A stretch of DNA of 64,000 nt from TIUS-1 sp964019505 (GTDB taxonomy: Bacteria > Bacillota_I > Bacilli_A > Mycoplasmatales > Mycoplasmataceae). The translations under genes and the position numbers were made by a program. Within the stretch, counting starts at the first letter, position 1, and each line of letters begins with the position of its first letter. The notes under the pieces were generated by a model, which did no database searches, was not told the DNA's origin, and saw only the letters and a list, made by a program, of their open reading frames with translations. Shown in pieces: positions 11,121-22,597 of this stretch. The stretch covers positions 496,001-560,000 of the forward strand of contig NZ_OZ026449.1 in the NCBI RefSeq assembly GCF_964019505.1, read 5' to 3'.

Positions 11121-11441
11121 TTATTCTACCAATGCCATTGCAACGGCATAATCCTTTTCGTGAGATATAGAAATAGATATATTAATTTTCAGGTCACTTT
11201 TAACAACTAAATTATCATTAATTAATTGAATGTTTATTTTGTTATATCCAATTGAATGTTTGTAAGCTTTGAAAATAGATTCTTTAGCAGCTCATCTCCC
11301 TGCCAAAAATCTTTGCTTTTCACCATCGTCGACTTTCGAGTTAAATAACTCTATTTCTTCTACATGCAAGATTTTTTTTACAAAATTATCTTCTAAACTA
11401 ATTCTATTTACTTGAATTATGTCAATTCCTGTTTTAATCAT
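11121..11441 (-). CDS. acpS: holo-[acyl-carrier-protein] synthase
   Basis: 106 residues. Transfers phosphopantetheine from CoA to ACP. The N-terminus MIKTGIDIIQVNRI and the motif FLAGRWAAKESIFKA are diagnostic. The C-terminus ISISHEKDYAVAMA matches the family. It appears to be the first gene of acpS-thyA-folA-plsC. Confidence 0.92.
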
Positions 11442-11502
11442 AATCTCTCCTCTTAATATTGTAAGTCATTAATATATAATAATAAACAAAAGGTATTAAA
11501 TC

Positions 11503-12405
11503 ATGAAAACAACTTACTCATTTAAAAACGTAGATAAAGATATTAGAAATGCGATATTGCGTCAATATCAAGCATTCTTAACAGATGCTCCAAACGACAC
11601 AATTCATTTCTTTTTAAAATTAGATAACAACATAACAATTAGCATTTATAAAAATGACACCATATTATTCCAAGGTGTCGATTCACATAAAATAGCTGGT
11701 CAATTTTTTGGAAAAATTGAACTTGGAGAAGATGTGAAAAAAGAAATTAGAGTCGAAACAAAATTATATTCAAAAGATGTAATTGGTGCAGATGAAGTTG
11801 GAGTTGGAGATTTCTTCGGTCCCCTAGTTACTTGCTGTGCATATATTACTCCACAATTTGTTGAACAATACCCAGACCTATATAAAGAACTTGATGATTC
11901 AAAAAAACTAACTGATGAAAAAATAGTTAGTCTATATTTCCAAATAAAAGACAGAATCAAATATGTCCTTTACATAATGGATAATGTTGAATACAACAAT
12001 TTGTATGATAAGTATAAAAACACTCACGTATTGAAGGCTATTGCCCACAATAGCGGGTTCATTTATGCGCTTGATAGCAATGACTTTCCAAAAAATAAGC
12101 AAATAGTATTAGATCAATTTGTAAACAAAGATAAATACTTTGAATATTTAAAAGGTGAAAAAAGAGTCGTAAGCCAAGATTTAAAATTTCAAACTAAAGC
12201 TGAATCAGAATTCCCTTCTGTGGCAGCTGCATCTATTATTGCAAGATATACTTTCTTAACTGAAGTTAATCGTCTTTCTAGAAAGTACCAAATAGATTTA
12301 CCACTTGGTGCTTCAAATGATGTAAAAGCACTTGTTAGAAAATATAAAAAAGAATTCAAAGAAGAAACAAAAAACTTCATTAAGCTGCATTTCAATGACA
12401 ACTAA
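11503..12405 (+). CDS. rnhC: ribonuclease HIII
   Basis: 300 residues. Removes RNA from RNA-DNA hybrids. The N-terminal domain of about 80 residues is the TBP-like substrate-binding domain of RNase HIII. The catalytic domain begins at VIGADEVGVGDFFGP and includes the DDSKKLTDEK and AAASIIARY motifs. It contains no Trp. It is a lone plus-strand gene, with TATAATAAT about 20 bases upstream of the ATG. Confidence 0.95.
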   Translation: MKTTYSFKNVDKDIRNAILRQYQAFLTDAPNDTIHFFLKLDNNITISIYKNDTILFQGVDSHKIAGQFFGKIELGEDVKKEIRVETKLYSKDVIGADEVGVGDFFGPLVTCCAYITPQFVEQYPDLYKELDDSKKLTDEKIVSLYFQIKDRIKYVLYIMDNVEYNNLYDKYKNTHVLKAIAHNSGFIYALDSNDFPKNKQIVLDQFVNKDKYFEYLKGEKRVVSQDLKFQTKAESEFPSVAAASIIARYTFLTEVNRLSRKYQIDLPLGASNDVKALVRKYKKEFKEETKNFIKLHFNDN

Positions 12406-12417
12406 TGAAGTTTTTTT
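12370..12417. terminator. terminator overlapping the rnhC stop
   Basis: ACTTCATTA near 12373 pairs with TAATGAAGT at 12402-12410 across about 20 bases. Seven T follow on the plus strand. It also reaches the 3' end of the convergent deaminase gene. Confidence 0.6.
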
Positions 12418-12880
12418 ATTTGATTTCAACGCTAACGGCTTGTTTTTGAATTAATTCAACCTTACCTTCTGTAAGCATTTTTCTACTAGCTTTTGTTAAA
12501 GCTATGTCTTTATATTTATCTGATGAAAATATAACTTTTTTTATTCCAGCCTGAATGATTAACTTAGCACATTCGTTGCAAGGAAATAATGAAGTATACA
12601 ATGTGTAATCAGTTAGATCTTGTTTTGAAGATACGATTGCATTTGCCTCTGAATGGACAATGTATGCATACTTTGTATTTTCAAGACCCAATGATAAATC
12701 ATTAGTTCAAGGATAGTTCTCATCTTTTAAACCACGTGCTAATGAGTTATAACCCGTCGATACAACCTGATTGTTGTTGTTAACGATTACTGACCCTACT
12801 TTAGTTTTGGGATCACTTGAACGCATTGATATCAATTCAACCATCGCAAGAAAATAAGTATCTCAATTAATTTTTTTCAT
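12416..12880 (-). CDS. dCMP/CMP deaminase family protein
   Basis: 154 residues. Zinc-dependent cytidylate deaminase; dCMP to dUMP would feed ThyA. The zinc ligands are in HSEANAI and PCNEC. GSVIVNNNNQVVSTGYNS matches dCMP deaminase/ComEB proteins. The start MKKINWDTYFLAM includes a TGA Trp. ComEB naming is possible, but no competence genes lie nearby. Confidence 0.9.
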
Positions 12881-12894
12881 ATATTTAATTGTAA

Positions 12895-14232
12895 TTACAA
12901 TTTAGAAGTAGTAATTACATCCCCTATAACGTTTATAGATATTTCTCACTTAAAGTTGTTTTGCAATATATCGTTTACTTTATCTAAAGATATAAGTCCC
13001 ATTTTATATTGCAACGCAAGAGTTGATATTGTATTCATATTAACTGCTGGGTTAAATTTTTGTACAAAAACTAAGATTAACATTATTGCAACTATTACAG
13101 CCAAGATAATTAATGGTGTTATATAAAATTTATCATTTTTAATTTTGTAATCATGGTTAACAACAATTGAAGCCATAAATCCTAATCCAAATGAAATTAA
13201 GATATATAGAATATTACTCATATCATCTGAAAAGAATAATATGTAAACAATTAACGCTAAGTATGGAAGTACTAATCTTTTTTTTGTAAACATTGTTAAG
13301 AACATACCTGACGTACGTGCCGTTGGGTTAACCACAATTGCACTTACTCCCCCAGTTATTATTGCCAATGGCAACACTTGTCCTGAGATTGAACTAGTTT
13401 GAGCTATAAACGATAGTGCAAAACCAGCAATAATATATGCTATTAAAAATGATCCTGCAGTTTTTAATATCCCTGTCATTGATGATGAATATTTAACCAT
13501 CAGATAAGTGATTCAACCAAATATGATTAATTGAAGTATTGTCTTCAATCCATCAGCTTGATATTCTGGCGCTAATCCATAAGTAAGGATTCTTCATCAT
13601 TGGTTACCTACTACAACTAATTTGTAATCAATCGCACCAAAGAATAAATTGTTAACTTCTGGATTTCCATATCTTGTAAACATTATGTTTGATGTTGAAA
13701 TAAACATCGCAGATATAAATACAATTATTGGTACAAGCACAAATACACCTGAAAATATTTTTGTATAGATCGGTGGATTTTCAAAACTGTTAATTACTTT
13801 TCTTAATTTTTCATCTGAAGATTTACTTGGGTTTTGAAGATTTTTAATCAACTCTTCTGCACTACCTTCAAATTTTTCTGATTCTTGTTTAACTTCTTTT
13901 TGAATTTTAAAATCTTTAAAGTGTTTTGACAATTCTTTATTTGCTTTGTCATATGAATCAATGCGAATAACATTAGTTTTCGGTGTGTCAGATTTGTAAG
14001 TTAAAAGAATTTCAATTATTGAAGGAGCTACTTTATCTTTTGTTAATTTAGATATTTCTTCATCAAGTTGTTTTCTATCACTTTCAAATTCGTCTAAAGC
14101 AATTCTTACAATTGATGGAGTTTCTTTTTTATTAACAAAATATGTGTCATTCCCAGATTGAGATTTCTTATATTTTTTACTTAATAAGTAGTTAGATATT
14201 TCTTCTAACAATTTTTGTAAACTATCTAACAT
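12895..14232 (-). CDS. rhomboid-like membrane protein, probably inactive
   Basis: 445 residues. Residues 1-165 are cytosolic and charged. About eight membrane segments follow. NQWWRILTYGLAP (around 210) resembles the rhomboid WR motif, and ITGGVSAIVV with Ser297 sits where rhomboids have GxSG. The segment that should hold the catalytic His reads ILISFGLGFMASIVV and has none, so an active Ser-His dyad is not visible. The rhomboid assignment is inferred from motif order only. It is divergent in topology from its neighbours and has its own start after AGGAAG. Confidence 0.6.
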
Positions 14233-14270
14233 AATCTTCCTCTTTAGTTAATACTATAATTTTACAATAA

Positions 14271-15182
14271 CTAACTGTTCTCTTCTATTTTTTTAATAAA
14301 TTCTTTTGGTAGTTCACAAACAAACTCCATTTCCTTATTTGTAATTGGATGATTAAATCTAAGTTTATGTGAATGCAAGTATTGTCCAAATTCTAAATCT
14401 TTATCTTTTGCATAACCATAAACTGGGTCCCCTACAACTGGGTGTCCAATATATTCCATGTGTACTCTAATTTGGTGAGTTCTACCAGTTAGAATTTGAC
14501 ACTTAATCAATGTCATTTTGTGTAGTGGTTTTTCAACTTCAAAAAGAGTAATAGCTGGTTTCGAGTTCTTTGCAGTAACAATCATTTTTTTTCTGTCACC
14601 AAGTGATCGTCCAATTGGTGCTTCAATTCTACCTTGTGGAATTTCAATTTCTTTGTGAACTAACGCAATGTATTCTTTAAATATTTTACGTTCTTTAAAG
14701 TCTTTACTTAGTTTTATGTGTGCAGCATCAGTTTTTGCAACAATCATTAACCCTGTAGTTTGTTTATCTAATCTATGAACAATTCCTGGTCTTTTTTCAC
14801 CACCTATTGATGAAAGGTCTTTAATGTGAAATAACAAACCATTAACTAATGTATTTTCATAATTTCCAGGAGCTGGATGAACTACTAAGTTGTTTGGTTT
14901 ATTAATAACAATGATATCTTTATCTTGAAACACTATTTCAAATTTAATGTCTTTTGGTAATAACTCACTATCTCTTGGGGGTTCAATTTTTATTTCAATT
15001 TCAAAGCCATCTTGGACTTTGTAGTTTGCAGCCTTTGATTCTCCATTGACTTCTATTTGATTATTGTCAATCATCTTTTGAACAAGCGATCTTGAAAAAT
15101 CGAATTCCTCTTTTAGAAATTCGACTAAGAATTTGTCCAATCTAATTGCTGGCCCTTCGTATGTATGGTTAATTTTTTTCAT
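14271..15182 (-). CDS. rluD: 23S rRNA pseudouridine synthase, RluD family
   Basis: 303 residues. An N-terminal S4 RNA-binding domain (IRLDKFLVEFL...SRSLVQKMI) is followed by the catalytic domain with RPGIVHRLDKQTTGLMIVAK, whose HRLD Asp is the nucleophile. GRTHQIRVHM is also present. The ATG at 15182 overlaps the lspA 3' end by 14 bases; an upstream in-frame ATG at 15209 is less likely. The exact target sites cannot be read from sequence. Confidence 0.9.
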   Translation of the reverse strand: MKKINHTYEGPAIRLDKFLVEFLKEEFDFSRSLVQKMIDNNQIEVNGESKAANYKVQDGFEIEIKIEPPRDSELLPKDIKFEIVFQDKDIIVINKPNNLVVHPAPGNYENTLVNGLLFHIKDLSSIGGEKRPGIVHRLDKQTTGLMIVAKTDAAHIKLSKDFKERKIFKEYIALVHKEIEIPQGRIEAPIGRSLGDRKKMIVTAKNSKPAITLFEVEKPLHKMTLIKCQILTGRTHQIRVHMEYIGHPVVGDPVYGYAKDKDLEFGQYLHSHKLRFNHPITNKEMEFVCELPKEFIKKIEENS

Positions 15183-15906
15183 CTTTGTTTTGTTTTTTGT
15201 AATCAGCAAATTCCTTTTTGATTGTCTTTATATTTGTTTTATAAGTTGATCATGATATTGTAGGTTTAATGTAATATCCTTTTGAGTTTTCAAATTCTTT
15301 TTTAACAATATGTAGTTTAGATTCTTTTGCTAAGTATTTTTCAAATAGTAATTCATCTTTTTTTATTACCATTTCATAAATTGAATAGCTTATATAAATC
15401 ACCAAAACGACTAGTATAGCTACAACTCCAACATTAACATATAAATCAGCGATGTTGAATATTGAATTTCTAGATCATGGAATCAGTTCATTAATTGCTG
15501 AACCTAATTCAAGAAAATCAACTACCCCACCTCTTGGCCCTCACATTCTTCCAACTAAATTACCAAGCGAACCTGCAATTACAAATAACAACGGAATTAA
15601 CATTTTAGTTTCGTTAACCATTATGTAACACAAGATAACCATTACAGTTACAAAAGTAGCTGATGCTATTACAAGCCATTTTTGGTCATCAAACATTCCT
15701 CATGCCATTCCTTCGTTTACATAGTATTTAAAGTTAAGCAAAGGTTCAATAAAAGTTATCCCCTGTGATTCATACATTGTTGTTTGAACAATTATCTTAC
15801 TTATCAAGTCAAGTAAAATTAGTAAAATCATTATTGGTAATAAGAATCTTATTTTAAATTTAGAACGATAGTATTTATTTTTAAAAAATATCTTAATTTC
15901 ACTCAT
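15169..15906 (-). CDS. lspA: lipoprotein signal peptidase with C-terminal extension
   Basis: 245 residues. Cleaves prolipoproteins such as the two encoded in this window. Four membrane segments are visible. The catalytic aspartates are in GGVVDFLEL and FNIADLYVNVG. The usual DR before the first motif reads GR, a non-catalytic difference. The protein is about 60 residues longer than usual, with a charged cytosolic C-terminus (KKEFENSKGYY... KKQNKDEKN). It follows ileS by 3 bases, the common ileS-lspA order. Confidence 0.9.
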
Positions 15907-15909
15907 GAA

Positions 15910-18609
15910 TTACATTCCTTTTACAACTTCATCACAGCGTTCACAAATTGAATCGTCTGTTAGATTATCAAATATAGCTCAACAACGAACACATTTTTGA
16001 CCTTCTTTTTTATCAATTGATATTTTTAATTCATCTACATTTTGTTTTGTAAATACGATTTTATTTACAATCAAAATTTGATGTAAGTCTTTTGTATCTT
16101 TTATGAAATTAAATTTATCAGAAAGTTCAACATTTACAATTGCTTCAAAACCTTTTTTTATTAATCCACTTTGTCTTGCAGTTTCTAATGCTCCGTTAAC
16201 ATTATCTCTAAATTCTTCAAATAGATTTCAGTTGTTCATGAATTTATCGTTTTGTTTGAACTCTTGTTTTCTCATATCGACTAAGTGAATTGAGTCTTCT
16301 TTGTTTTTGACATTAATGTTTGTATACACCTCTTCTATTGTGTGAGGTATTAATGGTTTTAGAACATCAATTAACATTCATAGTTGTTCAAACAATACAG
16401 TTTGTACTTGTCTTCTTCTTTTTGAATTTTGACCATCAATATATAAAATGTCTTTAATAAAGTCTAAATAAAAAGATGAAAGATCATTAATTACATAGTT
16501 GTTAATTTGTTTGAATACATTATTAAATGAATAACTTTCATATGCTTCATGTATTGAATGTTTTGATTTTGTTAAATTAGCAAGTGCATATTTATCAACA
16601 TCTTCAAGTGTTGATTGATAATCAGTTTTTTCATTGAAGTCACTTAAATTTGATAATAAGAATCTCATTGTGTTTCTTAATTTTCTATATGATTCAGAAA
16701 CTTGCTTCAATATGTTATCCCCAAGTTTTTGATCATCTGTATAGTTTGTTGAAGAAACTCAAAGTCTTAAAATATCTGCACCCATTGTGTCACAAATTTT
16801 AATAGGATCAACCCCATTACCAAGTGACTTAGACATTTTCTTACCTTTCTCGTCATTTGTCATTCCGTGTGTAATTAAATGTTTGTATGCTGGTTTACCA
16901 TCATAGATTATTGAGTTAATCATTGATGAGTTAAATCACCCTCTGTATTGATCGTTTCCTTCTAGATAAACATCAAATGGCGCTTTTAATCCAAACACTT
17001 CTCTCATAACAATGTTTGAAGAACCTGAGTCAAATCAAACGTCAAGAATATCTTTTTCTTTTGTATATCCTTTCCCTTTTAATTCATTTGGTAAAAAAGT
17101 ATCTGCAGGTTCTACAAATCATGAGTTAGTACCAAGTTTTTCAATTACAGAAATTGCATGAGTAATTAATTTGTAATTTAAAACTGGATTACCATCATTG
17201 TCAAAGAAAGCAATAATTGGAACTCCTCAAATTCTTTGTCTTGATATTGTTCAATCAGCACGTTCTTTAATAATGTTTCTCAATCTCTCTTTTGATCAAT
17301 CTGGTTTTGTTGTAACATTTTTAACAATGGCATTATCAATTTCATCTTTAACTTTATCAATGTTTACAAATCATTGATGAGTCGCTCTATACATAACTGG
17401 CTTTTTAGTTCTTCAATCATGTGGATATGAGTGTTTAATAAATTCAAGTTTTAATAGCTTATTGTTTTCTTTTAAATCAATTCCAACAATCTTAGATGAA
17501 TCATCATAAAATACACCAATTAATCTTTCGTCTTCTATTTCTTTTGTAAACTTACCTGAATTATCAATTGGTACAAACGGGTCAATTCCGTGTTCTTTTA
17601 CAATGATGAAGTCATCTTCACCAAATCCACCAGCAACGTGCACTAAACCAGTACCTGATGCATCAGTAACATGGTGTCCTCAAACAACCTTACCTACTTT
17701 ATCTTTAAATCAAGCATGTTGGTAATCTGAGTTGATTAATTTTTGAGAATCAATATCTGAAATTTGAGTATCTTTGAATTCTCATTTTTCAATTAAATTG
17801 CTCGCTAAATTTTTTGCAACAATATATTTTTGGTTTGTTTCTTTATTTAAAATCGAAACATATTCTACTTCTTTTGAAATAGCCACTAATTGGTTTGTTG
17901 GGATAGTTCATGGAGTCGTTGTTCAAATAACTACATTTGAGTCCTTGTATGCCCCAGAAATAACGTTCATAGCTACAAAAATTGATGCACTTCTTACATC
18001 TTGGTATTCAATTTCAGCTTCAGCTAATGCTGACTCACTTGATGGAGATCAATAAACTGGTTTGTATCCACGATAAACCAAACCTTTTTTCACACTTTCT
18101 GCGAACAGTTTTAATTCATAGTTTTCAAATTCTTGTTTTAAAGTTATATATACCTTTTCATAATCAGTAAAAATACCCAATCTTTCAAATTGTAGTTTTT
18201 GTTTTTCGACTTGTTCTAAGGCATACTTTTCACAAAGCTTTCTGAATTCAACTGGATCTATTTCTTTTCTATTTACACCTGTTTTTTGAATTGCAGTTTC
18301 AATTGGTAAACCATGTGTATCTCAACCCATAATAAATTCTGAGCTTAAACCAATATTCATTTTTCAACGAACAATAATATCTTTAAGAATTTTATTTAAA
18401 GCATGTCCTGCATGGATATCTCCATTTGCATATGGTGGACCATCATGAAGAATGAAAGATTTATTTTTTGAATTATTTTTTAATCTTCTTTTGTAAATAT
18501 CTTTTGTCTTTCATTCGTTTTGAATGTTTGGCTCTTTTGTTTTAAGATCAGCTTTCATATCAAAGTCGGTCTTTCCAATTAATAATGTATCTTTAAAATT
18601 TTTGTTCAT
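15910..18609 (-). CDS. ileS: isoleucyl-tRNA synthetase
   Basis: 899 residues, full length. Charges tRNA-Ile. The HIGH-type motif is GDIHAGHALNK, and KMSKSLGN gives the second signature. An editing domain (WTTTPWTIPTNQ) and a C-terminal zinc site (CVRCW and CERC) are present. More than 20 in-frame TGA codons encode Trp. The ATG follows AGGAGATAT. A T-box leader upstream indicates control by uncharged tRNA-Ile. Confidence 0.97.
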
Positions 18610-18616
18610 ATATCTC

Positions 18617-18812
18617 CTTTTGAATAAAAAAACACCCCTATATTAAGGAGCGATTTATCGCGGTACCATCCTTTATTCACAAATTAATTTGCCTTGATTC
18701 GGTATTAAAATTTAAGTAATAAGTTGATAACTCTAATACATGAATATTGACTCACACCACCCGTCAACTCTCTGAAAATCATTTGTATTAAAACCTTGTC
18801 TTACATGAATTA
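18617..18812 (-). promoter_or_regulatory. T-box leader controlling ileS
   Basis: On the minus strand the T-box GGATGGTACCGCG lies near 18656-18675 and is followed by a T-run (TTTTTTT, 18621-18627). Upstream are AGAGAGTTGACGGGTGG and a stem I region containing GTTATCAAC, where ATC would be the Ile specifier. Uncharged tRNA-Ile should favour the antiterminator and ileS transcription. The specifier position is inferred by eye. Confidence 0.88.
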
Positions 18813-18819
18813 TTATATC

Positions 18820-19764
18820 TTACAATTCAAAATTTATATCACTAATAAAGTTTGAAACGTTAGCCACATAGTTTTTACTATCGTGTACAAATGATTTAAT
18901 GTGCCCTGCGCCTTTAATATAAATTAAATTATCATTTTTACTTTTTGTTAGGTTTGACCTAATGTTATATAGTTTCAAACTATCTTCTGGATCTGTTATC
19001 TTATCTTTTTCACCATGTATAAATAAAATTGGAAAAGTATTCTTTTGATTAGATACGACGTTATCTATATTTAATAAATCTGTATTTATTTTATAGTTAG
19101 ATTTATACTCATGAAAAATTGAATCAATTAAATCATCTGTTATTTGGATTTGCGATGCTTCTTGTAATGCAATTCTTTTAAGAGTTGGTTTTATATCAAA
19201 AAATGTTGAATCACTTATTCCGAACTTGATGTTGTATTTTTTGATAAAATCACCAGCAGTTAGCGCAAATAAGTTTAATGTGTATGCACCCATGCTAAAT
19301 CCGACTAAACCAATTGCTTTTGCTCCTAATTCATTTGTAATGTATTTAATAACAGAAATTAAATCTTGTTGTTCACTTACACCAAATGAAACATATTCGT
19401 CATCACTTTGTCCGTGATTCCTAAAATCAAATCCCACAACGTTAAATCCAAGACCCGCATAAAATGAACAAGTAGCCATAGTTATCTCTTTTGTTTGAGT
19501 GTAACCATGCATTACAATAACTCATTTAGAATCTTTATTTGTTTTGTTAATGTAGTATTTACCTGCTATTTTTAAATCATCTGATGTTGTTGTTTCAAAT
19601 TGTATTAAATCAGATTGTTCATATACTTTATAACTAGTGCTTGTCTCTATTCTTTCTTTTTCTACCAAGAACTTATTGAACATATCATCAATTGATGTGA
19701 ACTTTCTACATACAGAATTTGAATTAAATATACCAATTGCTAAACTAACTAATAAATTTTTCAC
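18820..19764 (-). CDS. alpha/beta hydrolase
   Basis: 314 residues. Serine hydrolase fold with the oxyanion motif MHGYTQTKE, the nucleophile elbow GLVGFSMGAY, a likely acid in IHGEKDKITDP and the catalytic His in KGAGHIKSF. A short hydrophobic N-terminus (MKNLLVSLAIGIF) may anchor it. The substrate is unknown. A possible esterase/lipase role is inferred from the fold. Confidence 0.82.
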
Positions 19765-19783
19765 AACTACCTCTTATCTTTAT

Positions 19784-20020
19784 TTAAATTTCAATGATGT
19801 AAATGTTTTTTGAAATCTTATTATAAGTTCCTTTTAATACATACATTGCACCCAACATAAAGTCCAATACTCTCACTTTATCTTTTGGTGATAAATCACT
19901 AAAGTTGATGCTGATTGATTTGAACTTCACAAGAGTATCTGTCATTTTTTTTACGTCATTGTATTCTTTTGGAATGAAATGATTTATACGATCAATATCA
20001 AATGTTAAGTTATTTTCCAT
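19784..20020 (-). CDS. sepF: SepF-like cell-division protein (short)
   Basis: 78 residues, about half the length of B. subtilis SepF and matching only its C-terminal core. The order is: a strand segment SISINF, then SPKDKVRVLDFMLGAMYVLKGTYNKISKNIYII. This resembles the SepF RxLDFxxGxxY pattern that binds the FtsZ tail. It directly follows ftsZ, with 2 bases between. The N-terminal amphipathic membrane helix of SepF is absent or very short. Confidence 0.75.
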   Translation of the reverse strand: MENNLTFDIDRINHFIPKEYNDVKKMTDTLVKFKSISINFSDLSPKDKVRVLDFMLGAMYVLKGTYNKISKNIYIIEI

Positions 20021-20022
20021 TA

Positions 20023-21294
20023 TTATCTTGCTCGTAAGAATGTTGGGATATCGTCATCATCATCATAATCATCTGTTTCTTCTGCAAAGAATCCAGTTGA
20101 TTTTGGTGGTTCATTTTGGAATATTGATGTTGTTGTATTAACATCAGCTCGTACAAATGAATGACTCGGACTGTTATTTACATCTCTTGATATTGATTCA
20201 AAATCTATTGTTGGTTCATTATCGTGTTGAAATGAGTTTGTGTTTAACGGTTGGATTTGAATACTTTTGTTTGGCTCATTTCTTGAATTTACAACGCTTT
20301 TAATTGCATGTGATTCAGTTTTGATTCTTAATTTATTTCTCTTATTAATGTAATCTTCGTCATCTCTTGTAGCAATAACAGTTACAATGATTTCATCATT
20401 TAACTCTTCATTAATTGCTAAACCAAAGATAATGTTAATATCTTCTCCAGCTGCTTGTTGAATAATATCAACAGCATCATTTGCATCATTTAATGAAGTA
20501 GTTAGACCACCAGTAATATTTACAATCGCATATTTTGATCCACGAATTTCTGTTTCAAGTAATAATGATTTAACTGCTTTATTTGCAGCTTCAATGGCTT
20601 TTTGTTCACCAGAACCAATTCCAATTCCAAATAAAGCGTCCCCTCTTTCTTTCATAACAGTTTTAATGTCAGAGAAGTCTAAGTTTATTAATGCAGGTAC
20701 AGAAATTAAGTCTGTAATTGTTTTAACACCTTGGACAACAACTCTATTCACTTGCTCAAAAGCATGCATGATTGGTCTATTCCCAATTACACTTAAAAGG
20801 GCTTCGTTTGATATTGTAATGATTGAATCAACATATTGTTTTAATTGTTCAATACCTTTAACGGCATGTGCCATTCTCATTCTGTTTTCGAAGTTAAATG
20901 GTTTAGTTACTATTGCCACAACTAAAGAACCTTGTTCCATAGCCATTCTTGCAATTTCTGGTGTTGCACCAGTTCCAGTACCACCACCCATTCCTGCAGT
21001 AATGAACACTAGGTGTGCTCCAGCGAGATGTGCTTTGATTTCTTTTTCTGATTCAATTGCAGCAAGTCTACCAATTTCTGGTTCAGCTCCGGCACCTAAT
21101 CCATTTGTAACTTTTTCACCTAAAATGATTTTGTTTTTACAATTTGACATGTTTAAAACTTGAACGTCTGTATTTGCAACAATGAAGTCTACTCCATCAA
21201 TTGATTCTTCGATCATTTTGTTTACTGAATTACAGCCGCCGCCACCAACACCAATTACTTTAATGTTAACTTGACTTGTCTTTAATTTATTCAT
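20023..21294 (-). CDS. ftsZ: cell division protein FtsZ
   Basis: 423 residues. Tubulin-like GTPase of the Z ring. IGVGGGGCNSVNKM and the GTP loop GMGGGTGTGATP are intact. An Asn/Ser-rich linker from about residue 320 leads to an acidic stretch and the conserved tail DDIPTFLRAR, the usual docking peptide for SepF and FtsA. It lies between ftsA and sepF. Confidence 0.97.
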   Translation of the reverse strand: MNKLKTSQVNIKVIGVGGGGCNSVNKMIEESIDGVDFIVANTDVQVLNMSNCKNKIILGEKVTNGLGAGAEPEIGRLAAIESEKEIKAHLAGAHLVFITAGMGGGTGTGATPEIARMAMEQGSLVVAIVTKPFNFENRMRMAHAVKGIEQLKQYVDSIITISNEALLSVIGNRPIMHAFEQVNRVVVQGVKTITDLISVPALINLDFSDIKTVMKERGDALFGIGIGSGEQKAIEAANKAVKSLLLETEIRGSKYAIVNITGGLTTSLNDANDAVDIIQQAAGEDINIIFGLAINEELNDEIIVTVIATRDDEDYINKRNKLRIKTESHAIKSVVNSRNEPNKSIQIQPLNTNSFQHDNEPTIDFESISRDVNNSPSHSFVRADVNTTTSIFQNEPPKSTGFFAEETDDYDDDDDIPTFLRAR

Positions 21295-21308
21295 ACTACT
21301 GTTATCTC

Positions 21309-22589
21309 CTAACGGTTAATTACATTGCTTTTGTTATGACTAATTACATTTGATAATGCACCGAATATGCTTTTTTTATCATTTGATTTATTAGTACTTT
21401 GTGTTGATAATGTTTGTGTTGAAGTTCTTTTAAATGAACTGTTTTTGTTTTTGTTATGTAGAATTGTCGCAATCCCAACATGAGCACTAGTTCAATATTC
21501 AATTTGACCAACTGATCTTGTATTGAATATTGATATCTTATCAAATTTTGAATTAGATAAGATTGTAGATACTCCTGGCACATTTAAAATGTCCCCTATA
21601 AAAATCACATCAAATACTTTTACTTTATCTTTGAATTCATTTTTTATTTCTAATTCAATTTTTTCTAATTCAATTTTAAATAATGAGATTAGAATATTTT
21701 TTAGTTCACCACGTGTGTATTCAATTGTTGTTTTTGTAGCTGAAATATATTTTCTGTATAACATTTCATTTGCATTATTGTCATTACTTAAATTTAATAT
21801 TGAATAAATATATTCGGTTGCTTTTTGAGTTTTAATCCCAGTTTCATTAGAAAATTTATCGATTATTGTATCAATACCAAAACTACTTCTACCAAAGTTT
21901 ATAACAGTGTCATTAAATGCATAACTGATTTCTCTTTTTGATTCACTTCAGTTTACAATAGCGGTTGGATTTGGAGTACCCATTTTTACTATTTTTTTTG
22001 CAATACTAATATTTTCAAATTCAATTTTTAAAAGATCTTTTCCTGCTTCAAAAATAACTTTTTTATGTGAATCAATAACTTCTTTTGCAACACTGAAAAC
22101 TTGTGCTTTAATTCCAAACCCTTGTACTTTTACATTTATTGGAGGTTTTGAGACTTGTTTGTTTCCATTAACCACAAAAGATATTGGTTTGATATTAACA
22201 ATTTCTCTTTTAAGCATTTTTGCTGATGCGTCTTGTTTCACTTTTGCAAACAATGCATTTACTTCGTTCTCAGTGATCAATCTAATTTCAAATTGGTTTA
22301 AAAATAAATCGGAATTGATTGCTTCAATTTTTAAAGTTTTTGTTGGGAGAATTAAGTTAACTTTTTCAAGTTTAATTCCTTTAAATTGGTTTTCAAATGT
22401 ATGGATTGATTTTTTAACAATCTTTCCTACTTCTTTAAAGTTTAATACTTCGTCATTTTCACCAAGTCATTCACCTTTAATGATTTCTTTGAAAAACAGT
22501 TTAGCTCCAAGTCCACTTCTGTATTTTAAAACTACAAATCTTATTTCTTTTTTTGTAACTTGTAGTGATGCATATATTTCGTGATTCAT
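21309..22589 (-). CDS. ftsA: FtsA-like actin-fold division protein
   Basis: 426 residues, a divergent FtsA by context and length. MNHEIYASLQVTKKEIRFVVLKYR is the likely phosphate-1 strand. The central SHS2/1C-like segment includes NGNKQVSKPPINVKVQGFGIKAQV. NFGRSSFGIDTII and FIGDILNVPGVSTIL fit the phosphate-2 and adenosine regions. The C-terminus is Ser/Thr/Asn-rich and lacks a clear amphipathic helix. Identification leans on its place between rsmH and ftsZ. Confidence 0.78.
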
Positions 22590-22597
22590 ATTTACTC

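Noticed and set aside
20594..21163. A 189-codon open frame opposite ftsZ.
   Set aside because: It is antisense to a certain ftsZ, lacks a ribosome site, and has no recognisable domain.
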